Positions 1-8,838 of a stretch of DNA of 58,424 bases are shown here, piece after piece. The DNA lies in the NCBI GenBank assembly GCA_021775555.1, contig JAJFHP010000014.1:1-58424 (forward strand), given 5' to 3'. The DNA is from Hyphomicrobiales bacterium (GTDB lineage Bacteria; Pseudomonadota; Alphaproteobacteria; Rhizobiales; Methyloligellaceae). Position 1 is the first letter of the stretch; the number at the start of each line of letters is the position of its first letter. The notes under the pieces were generated by a model, which searched no databases, had not been told where the DNA came from, and saw only the letters and a list, made by a program, of their open reading frames with translations. The position numbers and the translations under genes are program-made.

Positions 1-57
1 TTGCGAGAGAAGCAGCAAAATTATGGGCAATTGATTGGAGTTGACGGTGTTTCATAA
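1..57 (+). CDS. possible C-terminal tail of an upstream gene
   Basis: Frame 1 is open from the first base to a TAA at 55-57, giving 18 codons that end in IGVDGVS. This could be the end of a gene starting outside the window. It is too short to identify and could be chance. Confidence 0.2.
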   Translation: MREKQQNYGQLIGVDGVS

Positions 58-120
58 TCCGACCGCACGTCTCAACAGATGTTCAAAATCGACCAATGAG
101 AGATAATTCTATCAAGATAT

Positions 121-244
121 CTAATGTCTGGAAATGGCACTAAACAGACATTAGATGCAGTGCGGAATAATGTCCGCTTTCGGGTGTAAAGCGGACATGG
201 TGGGTGTAGGTGATTTATGTCTGCTTATGACCCGAAGCGGACAT
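121..244. repeat. hairpin repeat array, copy 1
   Basis: Three consecutive inverted repeats. Hairpin 1 has arms 121-130 and 145-154 (CTAATGTCTG/CAGACATTAG). Hairpin 2 has arms 170-180 and 188-198 (ATGTCCGCTTT/AAAGCGGACAT, perfect, 7-base loop). Hairpin 3 has arms 217-226 and 235-244 with one mismatch. The stretch from about 154 to 186 recurs almost exactly at 9996-10028. The shared motif also occurs at 5817-5935, so this is a dispersed intergenic family. It may be a REP- or MITE-like element; no transposase is nearby. Confidence 0.8.
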
Positions 245-388
245 GATCATGAATTTGAGGTTGGGAGCGAGCGACTGGACAGAGGGTATAGGATGGCCTC
301 TTGTTGATCGCGGAATGACAAACGATCAAGACAGTTGAACTGATTAGCCCGTTACTTAATTGGCTATTTCATATGGACATTATGACCA

Positions 389-410
389 GCCGAATGAAAG
401 GTCATTCGGC
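389..410. promoter_or_regulatory. inverted repeat upstream of the sensor kinase
   Basis: A perfect 9-base inverted repeat (GCCGAATGA / TCATTCGGC, arms 389-397 and 402-410) lies about 75 bases before the kinase start. It could be an operator or a leader hairpin. Its sequence differs from the dispersed hairpin family. Confidence 0.35.
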
Positions 411-482
411 CAAATACACAACGAGATAAGCGCGTCGAATAGAGCTTGAAAGTATTGACCCTTGAAAAGTGCTCAACAGAAC

Positions 483-2189
483 ATGTCAAACCAGTTGTTA
501 AGGCCGACCTTAAAAAACTATCTGCCTGCCGTGATCATTGCAGCCGTCGGTGTCAGCCTAACGCTGATAGTCGCCCATTCCGATCTGGAGAATGGGCGTG
601 AACGTGCGGTAGGCGAGATACAACGCCGCGTTTCAGCTCATTATCGCGCTCTTCAACACGGGATAAAGGCACGAATTCGGGATTTCGAGTTTGCTGGATT
701 ACTCCTTTCCACTGCAGGCAATCGAGCGCCGACCCTGTTTTCTCGTGTAGCAAAGGAGATCGGTTCGGGCACGGATGACGGGCCCTGGGTCCTGTATTGG
801 GACCGCCCTACCGCTGGGATCGATCAAGTCGAAGCACAAGCGGCAACATGCGTTCCCCTGCTAAACTGTCAGAAACTGCAGGAGAATAAAATTTCTGGTC
901 TTGATGGTCGTCATGGTGCATCCCCCCGAGGGCGCGAAGATGCGACCGTAATAGCATCGACGCTTATTCTTGATAATGACTCCACAATCCCGGCAGTCCT
1001 TATAACCTCGGCGCTTGAGAGACCTTTGGATGCAGATGGTTCGAGCGATCAAAACAAACCGGCCGTTACCGGTCATCTGGCGGGCGTGTTTCTGCTCACT
1101 GCCCTGGTTGAGTCCGTCCTGCGGGAATTCACTGTTCCATCCGGATTGAATATGTATTTCGTAGAGCCTGGCACAGTCGGTAGCGGCGCGCCGCGTTACG
1201 TCCATTGGTCGCGAACCGCAGCTCGCAGGAACGTATCCGCGAACACTCGTATCTCTAATATTTCCAAGCTAAACAAGCGAACCGTGACACTCGCAAATCA
1301 GGCATGGACTGTTTACTTTCAGCCGACCTCGGAACTTGTGAAGCAACTCAGCGTCGACAGAAGTTTCACAATTCTGATGCTGGGGCTGCTGACGACCGGC
1401 GCCTTTGTAGCCCATGCCATTTCCTGGATTCGCCGCCAAACCCGAACCGAGGCGCTTGTCTCCGCCAGGACTGAGGAACTCGGCAAAGCCATGACCGAAG
1501 CCCAGAAAGCGAACAAAGGCAAAACCAGATTTCTCGCAGCGGCCAGCCATGACTTACGCCAACCGCTTCAAGCGGCACGTCATTTCGCGGGCTCGCTTTC
1601 GCTAGTTGCAAAGGACGAAGAGACGCGCAGTATCGTCAAGAAAGTTATCCGATCTCTGGATTCAACCAGCAATCTCCTTGCCGCCCTGCTTGACATCTCG
1701 CGGTTGGACACTGGTGTCCTCGTTCCTCATCGGGATGACTTCTGTGTCGGCGATATGATTAAGCGACTGGTATCGGAGCATTCACAACTTGCCGCGGAGA
1801 AAAAAATTCACCTCAGCGCTGTGCCGTCGAGCGTCACAATTCGAAGCGATCCTGATCTTCTCGACCAGATATTGCGGAATCTTATTTCGAATGCGGTCCG
1901 TTATACCGTCGAAGGCCGTGTGCTTGTCGGATGCCGGCGTCGTGGACAGCAGCTTTCTGTCGAGGTTCACGACACCGGCATCGGTATTTCCGAGGAGGAC
2001 AGAGAGCAAATTTTCCAGGAGTTTCATCAAGTCCACAAGTCTATGGCTGAAGGAGGCCTAGGATTGGGACTGGCCACCGCCGATCGTATCGCCCGTCTGC
2101 TAGGTCACGAACTGCTGCTATCTTCGAAACTTGGAGCAGGATCAAGCTTTCGTCTCGTCGTGCCTGTCGCCGACCGACGCAACTCGTGA
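483..2189 (+). CDS. membrane sensor histidine kinase with CHASE-like periplasmic domain
   Basis: A 568-residue sensor kinase that should autophosphorylate and pass phosphate to a response regulator. A first membrane helix lies near residues 15-32, followed by about 260 periplasmic residues resembling a CHASE-type sensor, and a second helix near 294-316. The H-box (ASHDLRQPLQ) gives phospho-acceptor His356. The ATPase part has an N-box (NLISNAVRYT), a G1 box (HDTGIGI) and a G2 box (GLGLGLATADR). The ATG at 483 is preferred over the in-frame TTG at 462; no clear ribosome site is seen for either. The response regulator on the opposite strand ends 26 bases away and is the likely partner. The ligand is unknown. 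Confidence 0.88.
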   Translation: MSNQLLRPTLKNYLPAVIIAAVGVSLTLIVAHSDLENGRERAVGEIQRRVSAHYRALQHGIKARIRDFEFAGLLLSTAGNRAPTLFSRVAKEIGSGTDDGPWVLYWDRPTAGIDQVEAQAATCVPLLNCQKLQENKISGLDGRHGASPRGREDATVIASTLILDNDSTIPAVLITSALERPLDADGSSDQNKPAVTGHLAGVFLLTALVESVLREFTVPSGLNMYFVEPGTVGSGAPRYVHWSRTAARRNVSANTRISNISKLNKRTVTLANQAWTVYFQPTSELVKQLSVDRSFTILMLGLLTTGAFVAHAISWIRRQTRTEALVSARTEELGKAMTEAQKANKGKTRFLAAASHDLRQPLQAARHFAGSLSLVAKDEETRSIVKKVIRSLDSTSNLLAALLDISRLDTGVLVPHRDDFCVGDMIKRLVSEHSQLAAEKKIHLSAVPSSVTIRSDPDLLDQILRNLISNAVRYTVEGRVLVGCRRRGQQLSVEVHDTGIGISEEDREQIFQEFHQVHKSMAEGGLGLGLATADRIARLLGHELLLSSKLGAGSSFRLVVPVADRRNS

Positions 2190-2215
2190 TACGAGGCGGT
2201 CTGCCGCTGGCGCGC

Positions 2216-2863
2216 TCAACGCGCCTCGAATCCCTGCTTTCTTGCAATAACCACGGCCTGGGTACGGTTGGCAGCACCGAGTTTTCGAAAGATGGCGTGG
2301 GCGTGTTTTTTAATTGTACCCTCAAGAACATTGAGACTTTTGCCGATCACCTTGTTCGGATGACCTTCCATGAGATGGACAAGGACTTCCCGTTCACGCG
2401 GCGTAAGGCTGTCGATTGCCCGATTTGGCAATGTGGACTCGAATGAACCAGACGGTTTTCCGCTTAACATTGTGAGTGCATGCGGTGGAACATAGACGTG
2501 ACCGGACAGGAGCAGGGTAACGGCGATTTCCAGAATTTTTTGATCCGCCGACTTCAGTATATAGCCTGACGCGCCGTTTTCGATCGCTGTCCTGATATCC
2601 TCCAGGGCATCCGACATGGACAGAATTGCTACAGGAATTTGCGCATATTTCGCCTTAAGGCGATGCAATCCCTCAAACCCTTCCATCCCCGGCATCATCA
2701 GGTCGAGCAACATCAGGTCCACCGTCGGCGCGTTTCGGAGTTCGCTGAACGCGTCTTCGATATCCTTCGCCTCACGAACAGTGGTCGACGGAAACAGCTT
2801 GGACAGGAGAAGGCTCAATCCTTCTCGGAACAGTGCGTGGTCATCTACAACCAGAATATTCAT
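2216..2863 (-). CDS. LuxR/NarL-family response regulator
   Basis: A 215-residue two-domain regulator. The receiver domain (about residues 1-120) has the acidic pocket (VVDDH) and phospho-acceptor Asp54 in LLDLMMPG. The C-terminal LuxR helix-turn-helix (about 150-207) starts LTPREREVL. It should bind DNA as a phosphorylation-induced dimer. It is convergent with the sensor kinase, an arrangement that suggests but does not prove pairing. The divergent PiT-like gene upstream is a candidate target because the 364-base gap between them would hold both promoters. Confidence 0.9.
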   Translation of the reverse strand: MNILVVDDHALFREGLSLLLSKLFPSTTVREAKDIEDAFSELRNAPTVDLMLLDLMMPGMEGFEGLHRLKAKYAQIPVAILSMSDALEDIRTAIENGASGYILKSADQKILEIAVTLLLSGHVYVPPHALTMLSGKPSGSFESTLPNRAIDSLTPREREVLVHLMEGHPNKVIGKSLNVLEGTIKKHAHAIFRKLGAANRTQAVVIARKQGFEAR

Positions 2864-3227
2864 TGAGCTAAAGAATCCGAGAGATGCGCAGCTAACCCGG
2901 CCATCATATTGGCCACAAAGCCGGCTCCTGCATCATCGTTGTCAAGTCCCTTCTTGTTTAAGCACGGACTCCATTTGAACTGGTCCGGCTCAACAGGACG
3001 TTCCACTTTCGGCTACCGAAATACGTCCATTGTGGTACTGCCGTTCAATTTACAGCCAGCCAAAAACTAGTGTTTCTACATGGCCTGCCTCTGTGCACGG
3101 TGTGTGACCAAGCACATTTATCTGAATCGGCAGATGAGTCAAAGCGCCCGGCTAACTGCGCAATGTGACCGCAACTGCGATCTATTCCTGCAACCCGGGT
3201 CCAAGGTACGACCTTAGGGCATTCGCA
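2864..3227. other. divergent intergenic region, no gene seen
   Basis: This stretch separates the divergently read response regulator and PiT-like transporter. It probably holds both promoters. I see no convincing ORF, RNA gene or strong inverted repeat. Confidence 0.5.
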
Positions 3228-4715
3228 ATGGATCTTCTTGCAATTTTTTTTCTGTCCGGTGGTCTGTTCCTCGGCTGGGGGTTAGGCGCCAATCACCTTG
3301 GAAACATATTTGGAACTGCGATCGGCACACGAATGCTGTCGTGGTGGAGTGCGGCTGTTCTGGCCAGCATATTCGTAGTTCTTGGCGCGGTGATCAGTGG
3401 CGCCGGACCTATCCAGACCTTGGGCAAACTCGGTGCAGTCGATGCATTGGCGGGGTCCTTCACCACAGCCTTTGGTGCGGGGGTAACGGTCTACTTGATG
3501 ACCAAGGCGGGCCTACCCGTATCGACAACGCAGGCGATTGTTGGCGCAATCATTGGCTGGAGCTTCTTCAGTGGCAGCCTGACCGATTTCGATGCCTTGA
3601 CTCACATTCTGACCGGATGGATCCTGGGGCCGGTCTTGGCCGCCGCATTCGCGGCCGCTTTGATGGTTTTAACAAAGATGTATCTGAAGTGGTCGGAGCT
3701 CCACCTGCTCCGAGTGGATGCCTATACCCGATTCGGCCTCATCATAGCCGGATCGTTTGGAGCCTACAGTTTAGGTGCTAACAATATTGCCAATGTCATG
3801 GGCGTTTTTGTCCCGGTATCACCGTTTTCGGATATCGGATTGTTCGATCTGTTTACGCTGACCTCGATCCAACAACTGCTTTTGCTTGGTGGTGTCGCAA
3901 TAGCGGTCGGCATTCTAACATATTCACACAATGTCGTTCACACGGTCGGGTCCGCCCTTTTCACCATGTCGCCAATCGCAGCATGGGTCGTCATTATGTC
4001 CCACTCTCTGGTACTTGTAATCTTCGCCTCCGAGCAGCTGGAACATTTTTTGGCAAACTACGGGTTGCCCACATTTCCCCTGGTTCCTGTTTCCAGCTCC
4101 GAAGTCGTAATCGGTGCTGTCATTGGCATTGCTCTTTTGCAAGGAGGAAGAGGGGTTAAATGGAAAGTTCTTGCACGCATCGGATCCGGTTGGGCGCTGA
4201 CCCCATTTTTGTCGGGGATTGTGTGTTTTGTTAGCCTTTTCATTATGCAGAACGTGTTCAATCAGCCCGTCTTCCACGGCACGACACATGTGCTGACCAA
4301 GCAGGCCTCAGACCGGATCGACACGATTGGAATCTTCACCGAGGATTTCTCCGACCTAAAGAACAAGAAATTCTCATCCTCAAAATCCTTCCGCGACGCT
4401 CTGCGTGAGCGGGTCCGGCTAGCGGATTCCCACGAACGCTCAATCCTCACCTACACCAAGGTAACACTACTACAGATTGATCCCTCAAAGCTCAGTGACC
4501 TAGATCGCGCATGGTTCGCCCACGATCAGATTTCCACAATCTCCCAACTGTCGGGTCGGACATACCAGCATGCCTGGGCATTGGGAGAGGAACTGGCCAA
4601 ATTGAACACTGAATTGGCATTACTGCCACAGACCAAAATTAATAAGATCGCCAATAAAGAGAGAATACGAAAATTGAATTTTATCTATCAGCTATTTTCG
4701 GTTTCGGAAAAATAG
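3228..4715 (+). CDS. PiT-family anion transporter, non-canonical
   Basis: A 495-residue multi-helix membrane protein of the PiT (inorganic phosphate transporter) family. The family repeat motif GANDVAN appears twice in altered form: GANHLGN (His23 for Asp) and GANNIAN (Asn186 for Asp). The PVSTTH motif reads PVSTTQ (Gln102). The last ~130 residues form a soluble helical extension not usual in PiT proteins. The ATG at 3228 is preferred; an in-frame GTG at 3165 would add 21 residues. The NIT-domain gene follows after 39 bases, so both are probably co-transcribed. Substrate is uncertain: phosphate by family, but the changed residues could mean another anion such as sulfate. Confidence 0.8.
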   Translation: MDLLAIFFLSGGLFLGWGLGANHLGNIFGTAIGTRMLSWWSAAVLASIFVVLGAVISGAGPIQTLGKLGAVDALAGSFTTAFGAGVTVYLMTKAGLPVSTTQAIVGAIIGWSFFSGSLTDFDALTHILTGWILGPVLAAAFAAALMVLTKMYLKWSELHLLRVDAYTRFGLIIAGSFGAYSLGANNIANVMGVFVPVSPFSDIGLFDLFTLTSIQQLLLLGGVAIAVGILTYSHNVVHTVGSALFTMSPIAAWVVIMSHSLVLVIFASEQLEHFLANYGLPTFPLVPVSSSEVVIGAVIGIALLQGGRGVKWKVLARIGSGWALTPFLSGIVCFVSLFIMQNVFNQPVFHGTTHVLTKQASDRIDTIGIFTEDFSDLKNKKFSSSKSFRDALRERVRLADSHERSILTYTKVTLLQIDPSKLSDLDRAWFAHDQISTISQLSGRTYQHAWALGEELAKLNTELALLPQTKINKIANKERIRKLNFIYQLFSVSEK

Positions 4716-4754
4716 ACCCGTATCCTGGCCGATTTATCAGATAATCCGGAGGTT

Positions 4755-5777
4755 ATGATGACAAAGCACTCCCGAAAAGAGTTGCCTAATTGGTCTATAG
4801 AAATTTGGGTCGGAATGGCCCTGGCCGTTTGCTTTATTGCGGGTATCGGTATGGGCGCGCTTCTGTGGCGCGGCGACCAACATGTGAAGCAATCAGCGGT
4901 TGACACGAAGCAGCAAACACAACTGGCATCAAGCGGATACGAGGCTGCCGGATCATTGCTTGTATTCGCTGACAACCTCGCTAAGGAACGTGGATTGACC
5001 TATGCGGCGCTGAAAAGCACCGGTGACATTTCAGAGGGATCTCGGAGCGCCATTGCGCAAACACGCGACAGTGCCGATCGCGCGCTCACCCAGGCTTTGG
5101 GTCTCATGAGCGACCAACTTGCGTTCAAGACGGATTCATTGCTCATGCGACGGGTTTCCAAAAACCAAGAGTCTCTTGAAGAGATGCGGACGGTGGTAGA
5201 CGGTTGGACTGGTTCAGAGGATCCTGCCGTCAATGCGGATCGTGCGAATAAATGGTTCGCGGTATCGAGCCGGCTTCTAACCATCGATGCAAAGCTGTTG
5301 GAGTTGGTACATTCAAAAATAAGGAGTGTTGGTCTCGATATCGAATCGGCGGTGGCGCTGAAGCTGCAACGACTTACAATTATTTTAATTGATTTTGTTG
5401 GTCGCGAACGAGGGATCGTGAGCGGGTTGCTTGAAGAAAAAAGGATCGTCGACGAAACCGCATCCGGCTGGCTTCTTCCTGCCTATCGGGGACGGATTGG
5501 TGAAATCTGGTCATACATAAAGGCAGCAGCCAGTTCCAATACGCTGTCTCCAGAAATCACGTCACTTATCGGGAAGGTCGAACACGACTATTTTGAAGAC
5601 ATGGAGCAATTGCGCAAACGAATCCAGAAGGCTAGAAAAGCGGGGGAACCCTATCCGGTCACGGCGGAAGAATGGTTCGCAAAGGCGTCTACTGTTATAG
5701 AAACCATCGTCAAGCTCGGCCAAGAGGCGGGACAACTTGCACGCTCTAGATCAGAAAAATTGCGACAGGCTGTTTAG
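4755..5777 (+). CDS. membrane-anchored NIT-domain protein without output domain
   Basis: A 340-residue protein with one N-terminal membrane helix (about residues 17-38) and an all-helical remainder resembling the NIT (nitrate/nitrite-sensing) domain. The hallmark ERG motif occurs twice, at residues 78-80 (AKERGLTYAAL) and 218-220 (GRERGIVSGLL), matching the two helical bundles of NIT. NIT domains usually sit between two membrane helices ahead of a kinase, chemoreceptor or ANTAR module. Here the protein ends with the NIT domain and has no second helix. It has a good ribosome site (GGAGG, 4748-4752). It may be a ligand-binding partner of the upstream transporter or of the nearby kinase. Confidence 0.7.
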   Translation: MMTKHSRKELPNWSIEIWVGMALAVCFIAGIGMGALLWRGDQHVKQSAVDTKQQTQLASSGYEAAGSLLVFADNLAKERGLTYAALKSTGDISEGSRSAIAQTRDSADRALTQALGLMSDQLAFKTDSLLMRRVSKNQESLEEMRTVVDGWTGSEDPAVNADRANKWFAVSSRLLTIDAKLLELVHSKIRSVGLDIESAVALKLQRLTIILIDFVGRERGIVSGLLEEKRIVDETASGWLLPAYRGRIGEIWSYIKAAASSNTLSPEITSLIGKVEHDYFEDMEQLRKRIQKARKAGEPYPVTAEEWFAKASTVIETIVKLGQEAGQLARSRSEKLRQAV

Positions 5778-5816
5778 CGGGTGATTGCAAAGACTGGTTT
5801 TGGGGCAAAATCAGAC

Positions 5817-5935
5817 GTCAGCTATTGGCACATAGCGGACATTAACGCCCACCCCGGTTTATGTCCGCTTTCGGGGGTAAAGCGGACATAAATCGCAACT
5901 CCTCGAAATGTCTGCTTTTGACCCTTAGCGGACAT
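5817..5935. repeat. hairpin repeat array, copy 2
   Basis: Three inverted repeats of the same family as at 121-244. The first is imperfect (GTCAGCTA 5817-5824, TAGCGGAC 5833-5840). The second is perfect (arms 5861-5871 and 5879-5889, 7-base loop). The third has arms 5908-5916 and 5927-5935 with one mismatch. It lies between the 3' ends of the NIT-domain gene and the convergent sulfatase gene and may serve as a bidirectional terminator. Confidence 0.8.
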
Positions 5936-5940
5936 ATCGT

Positions 5941-7578
5941 TCAATGACTTGAACCTTCAAAACCCACAACGACGGGCGTAGCATTATATGGAAAAATACG
6001 TTTGTTTGGTGCCTCTGATTCCGGTCTCAATCGAACATCGAAGTTGCTGTTGTAGTTCGATGCACTTCGATTCTCTGCGCAGGCTCGGAAATACTGATCC
6101 CGTCCCTGCAAGAGGATGTCGTAATCCCAAGAGGGTTGCGCTCCAAGTGCGTGTGCCCGCTCAACCAGACGTCGGCAGCATTGGCTCTCGAGAATTTTCG
6201 GATTAAGGGCCACCAAATCCCACTTTTTACTGACTATCGCAGCAAGACCGTTCTCAATTTTGGCTGCTTCAGATGTGCCAGCGAGGTTATTGGTCTCCAT
6301 GGGATCGGCAGCAAGATCGAACAGCATCGGTGGATCAGTCTCACATTGAATGTATTTGTGATTGTTTTCGATCACCGAAACAGCAGGGGCAGTGAGTGCG
6401 TCTGCAGCCATCTCGGCGAATACAACATTCTCACCGTCCAATGTGTTTCCTTCGATAGCCTTACACAAACTGCGCCCATCATGGTGCGCCTCTATTACGT
6501 CAAGGTTACGATCCGGCTGTCCCAAATCGACAAGCGTTGGCAACAAGTCGACCAGCGAAACATTGTCACTGCACCGCCTTGATTTATCACTCCACGGTAC
6601 TGACACGATAAAGGGCACCTTCAATGCAACGTCATAAAAGGACCGTTTGAACCACAAGCCACGCTCGCCTAGCGCTTCACCATGGTCAGACAGAAAGAGG
6701 ACAACAGTGTTTTCGGTGAGTCCGGCCTTTTCCACTGCATCAAGTAGCTTCGCCAACTGATCGTCTACATAGCTGATCGCCGCGTAGTACCCATGTCGAG
6801 CAAGACGAATGTCATCGTCTGACATATTCGCTTCGGCGACGCCGATGTGATCATGCAAGCGCTGCGAGTGGGCATCCAATTCCTCGCGCGGCAGTCTTGG
6901 AATCAGTGGCATATCGATATCGTCGTGCCGATACCGGTCCCAGTATTCCTGTGGCACCGCAAACGGGTCGTGCGGGTGAGTGAATGATGCGACCAGACAA
7001 AAGGGCCTAGGATCATCAGACCGGGCATAATCGTGGATTTTACGAACAGCCTTGAAACACACTTCGTCATCATAATCGAGCTGTACGGTTCGTTCGTAAA
7101 CACCTGAACGCAAAACGCCGTTGACCTCACCAGCTGCTGCCAAGAGGCGTCCGGGTTCGTTGCTGCCGTGCTCGACAGTCCAGTTTGCGGCCCAATTGAA
7201 ATCTGATGGGTAGATGTCTGTGATCAGTCTTTCCTCAAATCCGTGTAGCTGATCAGGGCCGATGAAGTGCATCTTGCCGGACAGAGCGGTCTGGTAACCG
7301 AGAATGCGCATATAATGCGCGAAGGTGGGGATTGATGCAGCGAATTCAGTGCCGTTATCATAAACGCCGGCATTAAATGCGAGTAGCCCGGACATCATGG
7401 ATGCGCGTGACGGCCCACACAGCGGATAATTGCAGATCGCATTCTCGAAAACGACACCACTTTCTACCAATCTATCGATGGCAGGTGTTTTTGAGACTTT
7501 GTTTCCGTAAGCGGCCAGGGCTCTGGCTGTTAACTGATCTGCCTGTACGATCAGGATATTGGGTCTTTTGTCGGTCAT
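5941..7578 (-). CDS. betC: choline-sulfatase-like type I sulfatase
   Basis: A 545-residue alkaline-phosphatase-fold sulfatase. The sulfatase motif LCGPSRASMMSG carries Cys54, the residue normally converted to formylglycine. Stretches such as GVYDNGTEF and SGKMHFIGPDQLHGFEERL match choline-sulfatase (BetC) closely, as I recall that family. The C-terminal part (RRLVERA ... WDYD ... QYFR) resembles the choline-sulfatase C-terminal domain. It would hydrolyse choline-O-sulfate to choline and sulfate. Its start lies 3 bases after the SHMT-like stop, with the ribosome site overlapping that stop, so translation is probably coupled. No betA, betB or betI is present, which makes the substrate less certain than the fold. 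Confidence 0.8.
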   Translation of the reverse strand: MTDKRPNILIVQADQLTARALAAYGNKVSKTPAIDRLVESGVVFENAICNYPLCGPSRASMMSGLLAFNAGVYDNGTEFAASIPTFAHYMRILGYQTALSGKMHFIGPDQLHGFEERLITDIYPSDFNWAANWTVEHGSNEPGRLLAAAGEVNGVLRSGVYERTVQLDYDDEVCFKAVRKIHDYARSDDPRPFCLVASFTHPHDPFAVPQEYWDRYRHDDIDMPLIPRLPREELDAHSQRLHDHIGVAEANMSDDDIRLARHGYYAAISYVDDQLAKLLDAVEKAGLTENTVVLFLSDHGEALGERGLWFKRSFYDVALKVPFIVSVPWSDKSRRCSDNVSLVDLLPTLVDLGQPDRNLDVIEAHHDGRSLCKAIEGNTLDGENVVFAEMAADALTAPAVSVIENNHKYIQCETDPPMLFDLAADPMETNNLAGTSEAAKIENGLAAIVSKKWDLVALNPKILESQCCRRLVERAHALGAQPSWDYDILLQGRDQYFRACAENRSASNYNSNFDVRLRPESEAPNKRIFPYNATPVVVGFEGSSH

Positions 7579-7581
7579 AAA

Positions 7582-8838
7582 TCACTCCGCTGCATAGATT
7601 GGGAACTGTCCGCATAGTTCTTCTACCGTCTGCCTTGCCTCTTTTTCCACTTCCATATCCTTGCGGCTGAGCAGGTTCGCAATCGTCTTGCCGAGTCGCC
7701 GAAACTCTTGCTCCTTGAAACCGCGGGTGGTTGCAGCCGCTACCCCGAGGCGGAGGCCGACCCACTTCGCAGGATTGGCCGCATCAAAAGGAATAGGGTT
7801 TTTGTTAGATGTAATATTCGCCGCATCCAGGATGGTTTCGGCCTCTCTGCCAGTCATCTTCTGCGGTGTCAGGTCCAAGAGCACTATGTGAGTGTCCGTA
7901 CCACCTGAAATGACACGGATACCGTTCTCGGTAAGTATCTCGGCAAGCGCAGCAGCATTGGCTCGCACCTGAAGAGCGTAGACCTTGAACTCGGGCTTGA
8001 GCGCTTCTCCGAAACATACAGCCTTGGCAGCAATAACTTGAGTATGGATGCTGCCCTGTACGCCCGGGAACACTGAGGATTGCAGTTTCTTTCGCCAACT
8101 CTCGTCTTTCGAAAGAATTACACCGCCGCGTGGGCCACGCAGTGTCTTGGTGGTTGTGCAAGTCACTATATCTGCATGGGGAATTGGAGAGGGATGTGCG
8201 CCGCCTGCCACGAGCCCTGCGAAATGGGCCATATCAACTAAGAAATGCGCCTTGATCTTCTTGGCTATCGCAGCCATGCGCTCGAAGTCAATCACTCGAG
8301 GATAGGCTGAACCCCCGGCGATCAGCAGATTGGGTTTAAGTTCTGTGGCGCGCGCCTCGACATCGTCATAGTTGATCACGCCGGTTTCCCGTCGGACACC
8401 ATAGTGATGTGCTTCAAACCAGCGTCCTGAAAGATTTGCCCCAAGGCCATGGCTTAGATGCCCTCCTGCGGCAAGGTCTAGACTCAACACGCGGTCTCCC
8501 GGCTTCACCAAAGCAAAGAATACCGCGAGATTGGCCTGACTGCCAGAATGCGGCTGTACATTTGCGTATGCGCAATTAAACAGCTCACAAGCCCGGTCAA
8601 TAGCGGCCTGTTCCGCTACATCGGCAAACTGTCCACCGCCATGAAACCTCGTGCCGGGGTATCCCTCCAGTGTCTTGTTGGTCATCTCGTGGCCGAGAGC
8701 GTCGAGGACAGCTCGACTCACGATATTCTCCGAAGCGATAAGCTCGATTTGAGACTGTTGGCGTGATGTCTCGTCCGCAAGCGCTCCAGCGATCAGAGGA
8801 TCTGATTGCACTAGCTTTGTCTGGAAATGAATTCCCAT
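7582..8838 (-). CDS. serine hydroxymethyltransferase-family PLP enzyme, divergent
   Basis: A 418-residue fold-type I PLP enzyme of the SHMT family. PLP lysine is Lys231 in TTKTLRGPRGG. The family segments IELIASEN, EGYPG and QPHSGSQAN are present. Three residues considered catalytic in E. coli GlyA differ: Tyr55 is Thr56, Tyr65 is His66, and His228 beside the lysine is Thr230. The start is the ATG at 8836-8838, preceded by AGGAG; the upstream in-frame extension lacks family similarity. It is first in an operon with the sulfatase and divergent from a GcvA-like regulator. It may be an SHMT-like aldolase with other specificity rather than housekeeping GlyA. Confidence 0.82.
   Translation of the reverse strand: MGIHFQTKLVQSDPLIAGALADETSRQQSQIELIASENIVSRAVLDALGHEMTNKTLEGYPGTRFHGGGQFADVAEQAAIDRACELFNCAYANVQPHSGSQANLAVFFALVKPGDRVLSLDLAAGGHLSHGLGANLSGRWFEAHHYGVRRETGVINYDDVEARATELKPNLLIAGGSAYPRVIDFERMAAIAKKIKAHFLVDMAHFAGLVAGGAHPSPIPHADIVTCTTTKTLRGPRGGVILSKDESWRKKLQSSVFPGVQGSIHTQVIAAKAVCFGEALKPEFKVYALQVRANAAALAEILTENGIRVISGGTDTHIVLLDLTPQKMTGREAETILDAANITSNKNPIPFDAANPAKWVGLRLGVAAATTRGFKEQEFRRLGKTIANLLSRKDMEVEKEARQTVEELCGQFPIYAAE

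Larger units (their letters stand above)
58..482. other. gene-free stretch with hairpin repeats and an inverted repeat
   Basis: No plausible gene is seen here. The stretch holds the first hairpin-repeat array (121-244) and a 9-base inverted repeat (389-410) ahead of the sensor kinase gene. The promoter of the kinase gene should lie between these and the start codon, but I see no convincing -35/-10 pair. Confidence 0.6.
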
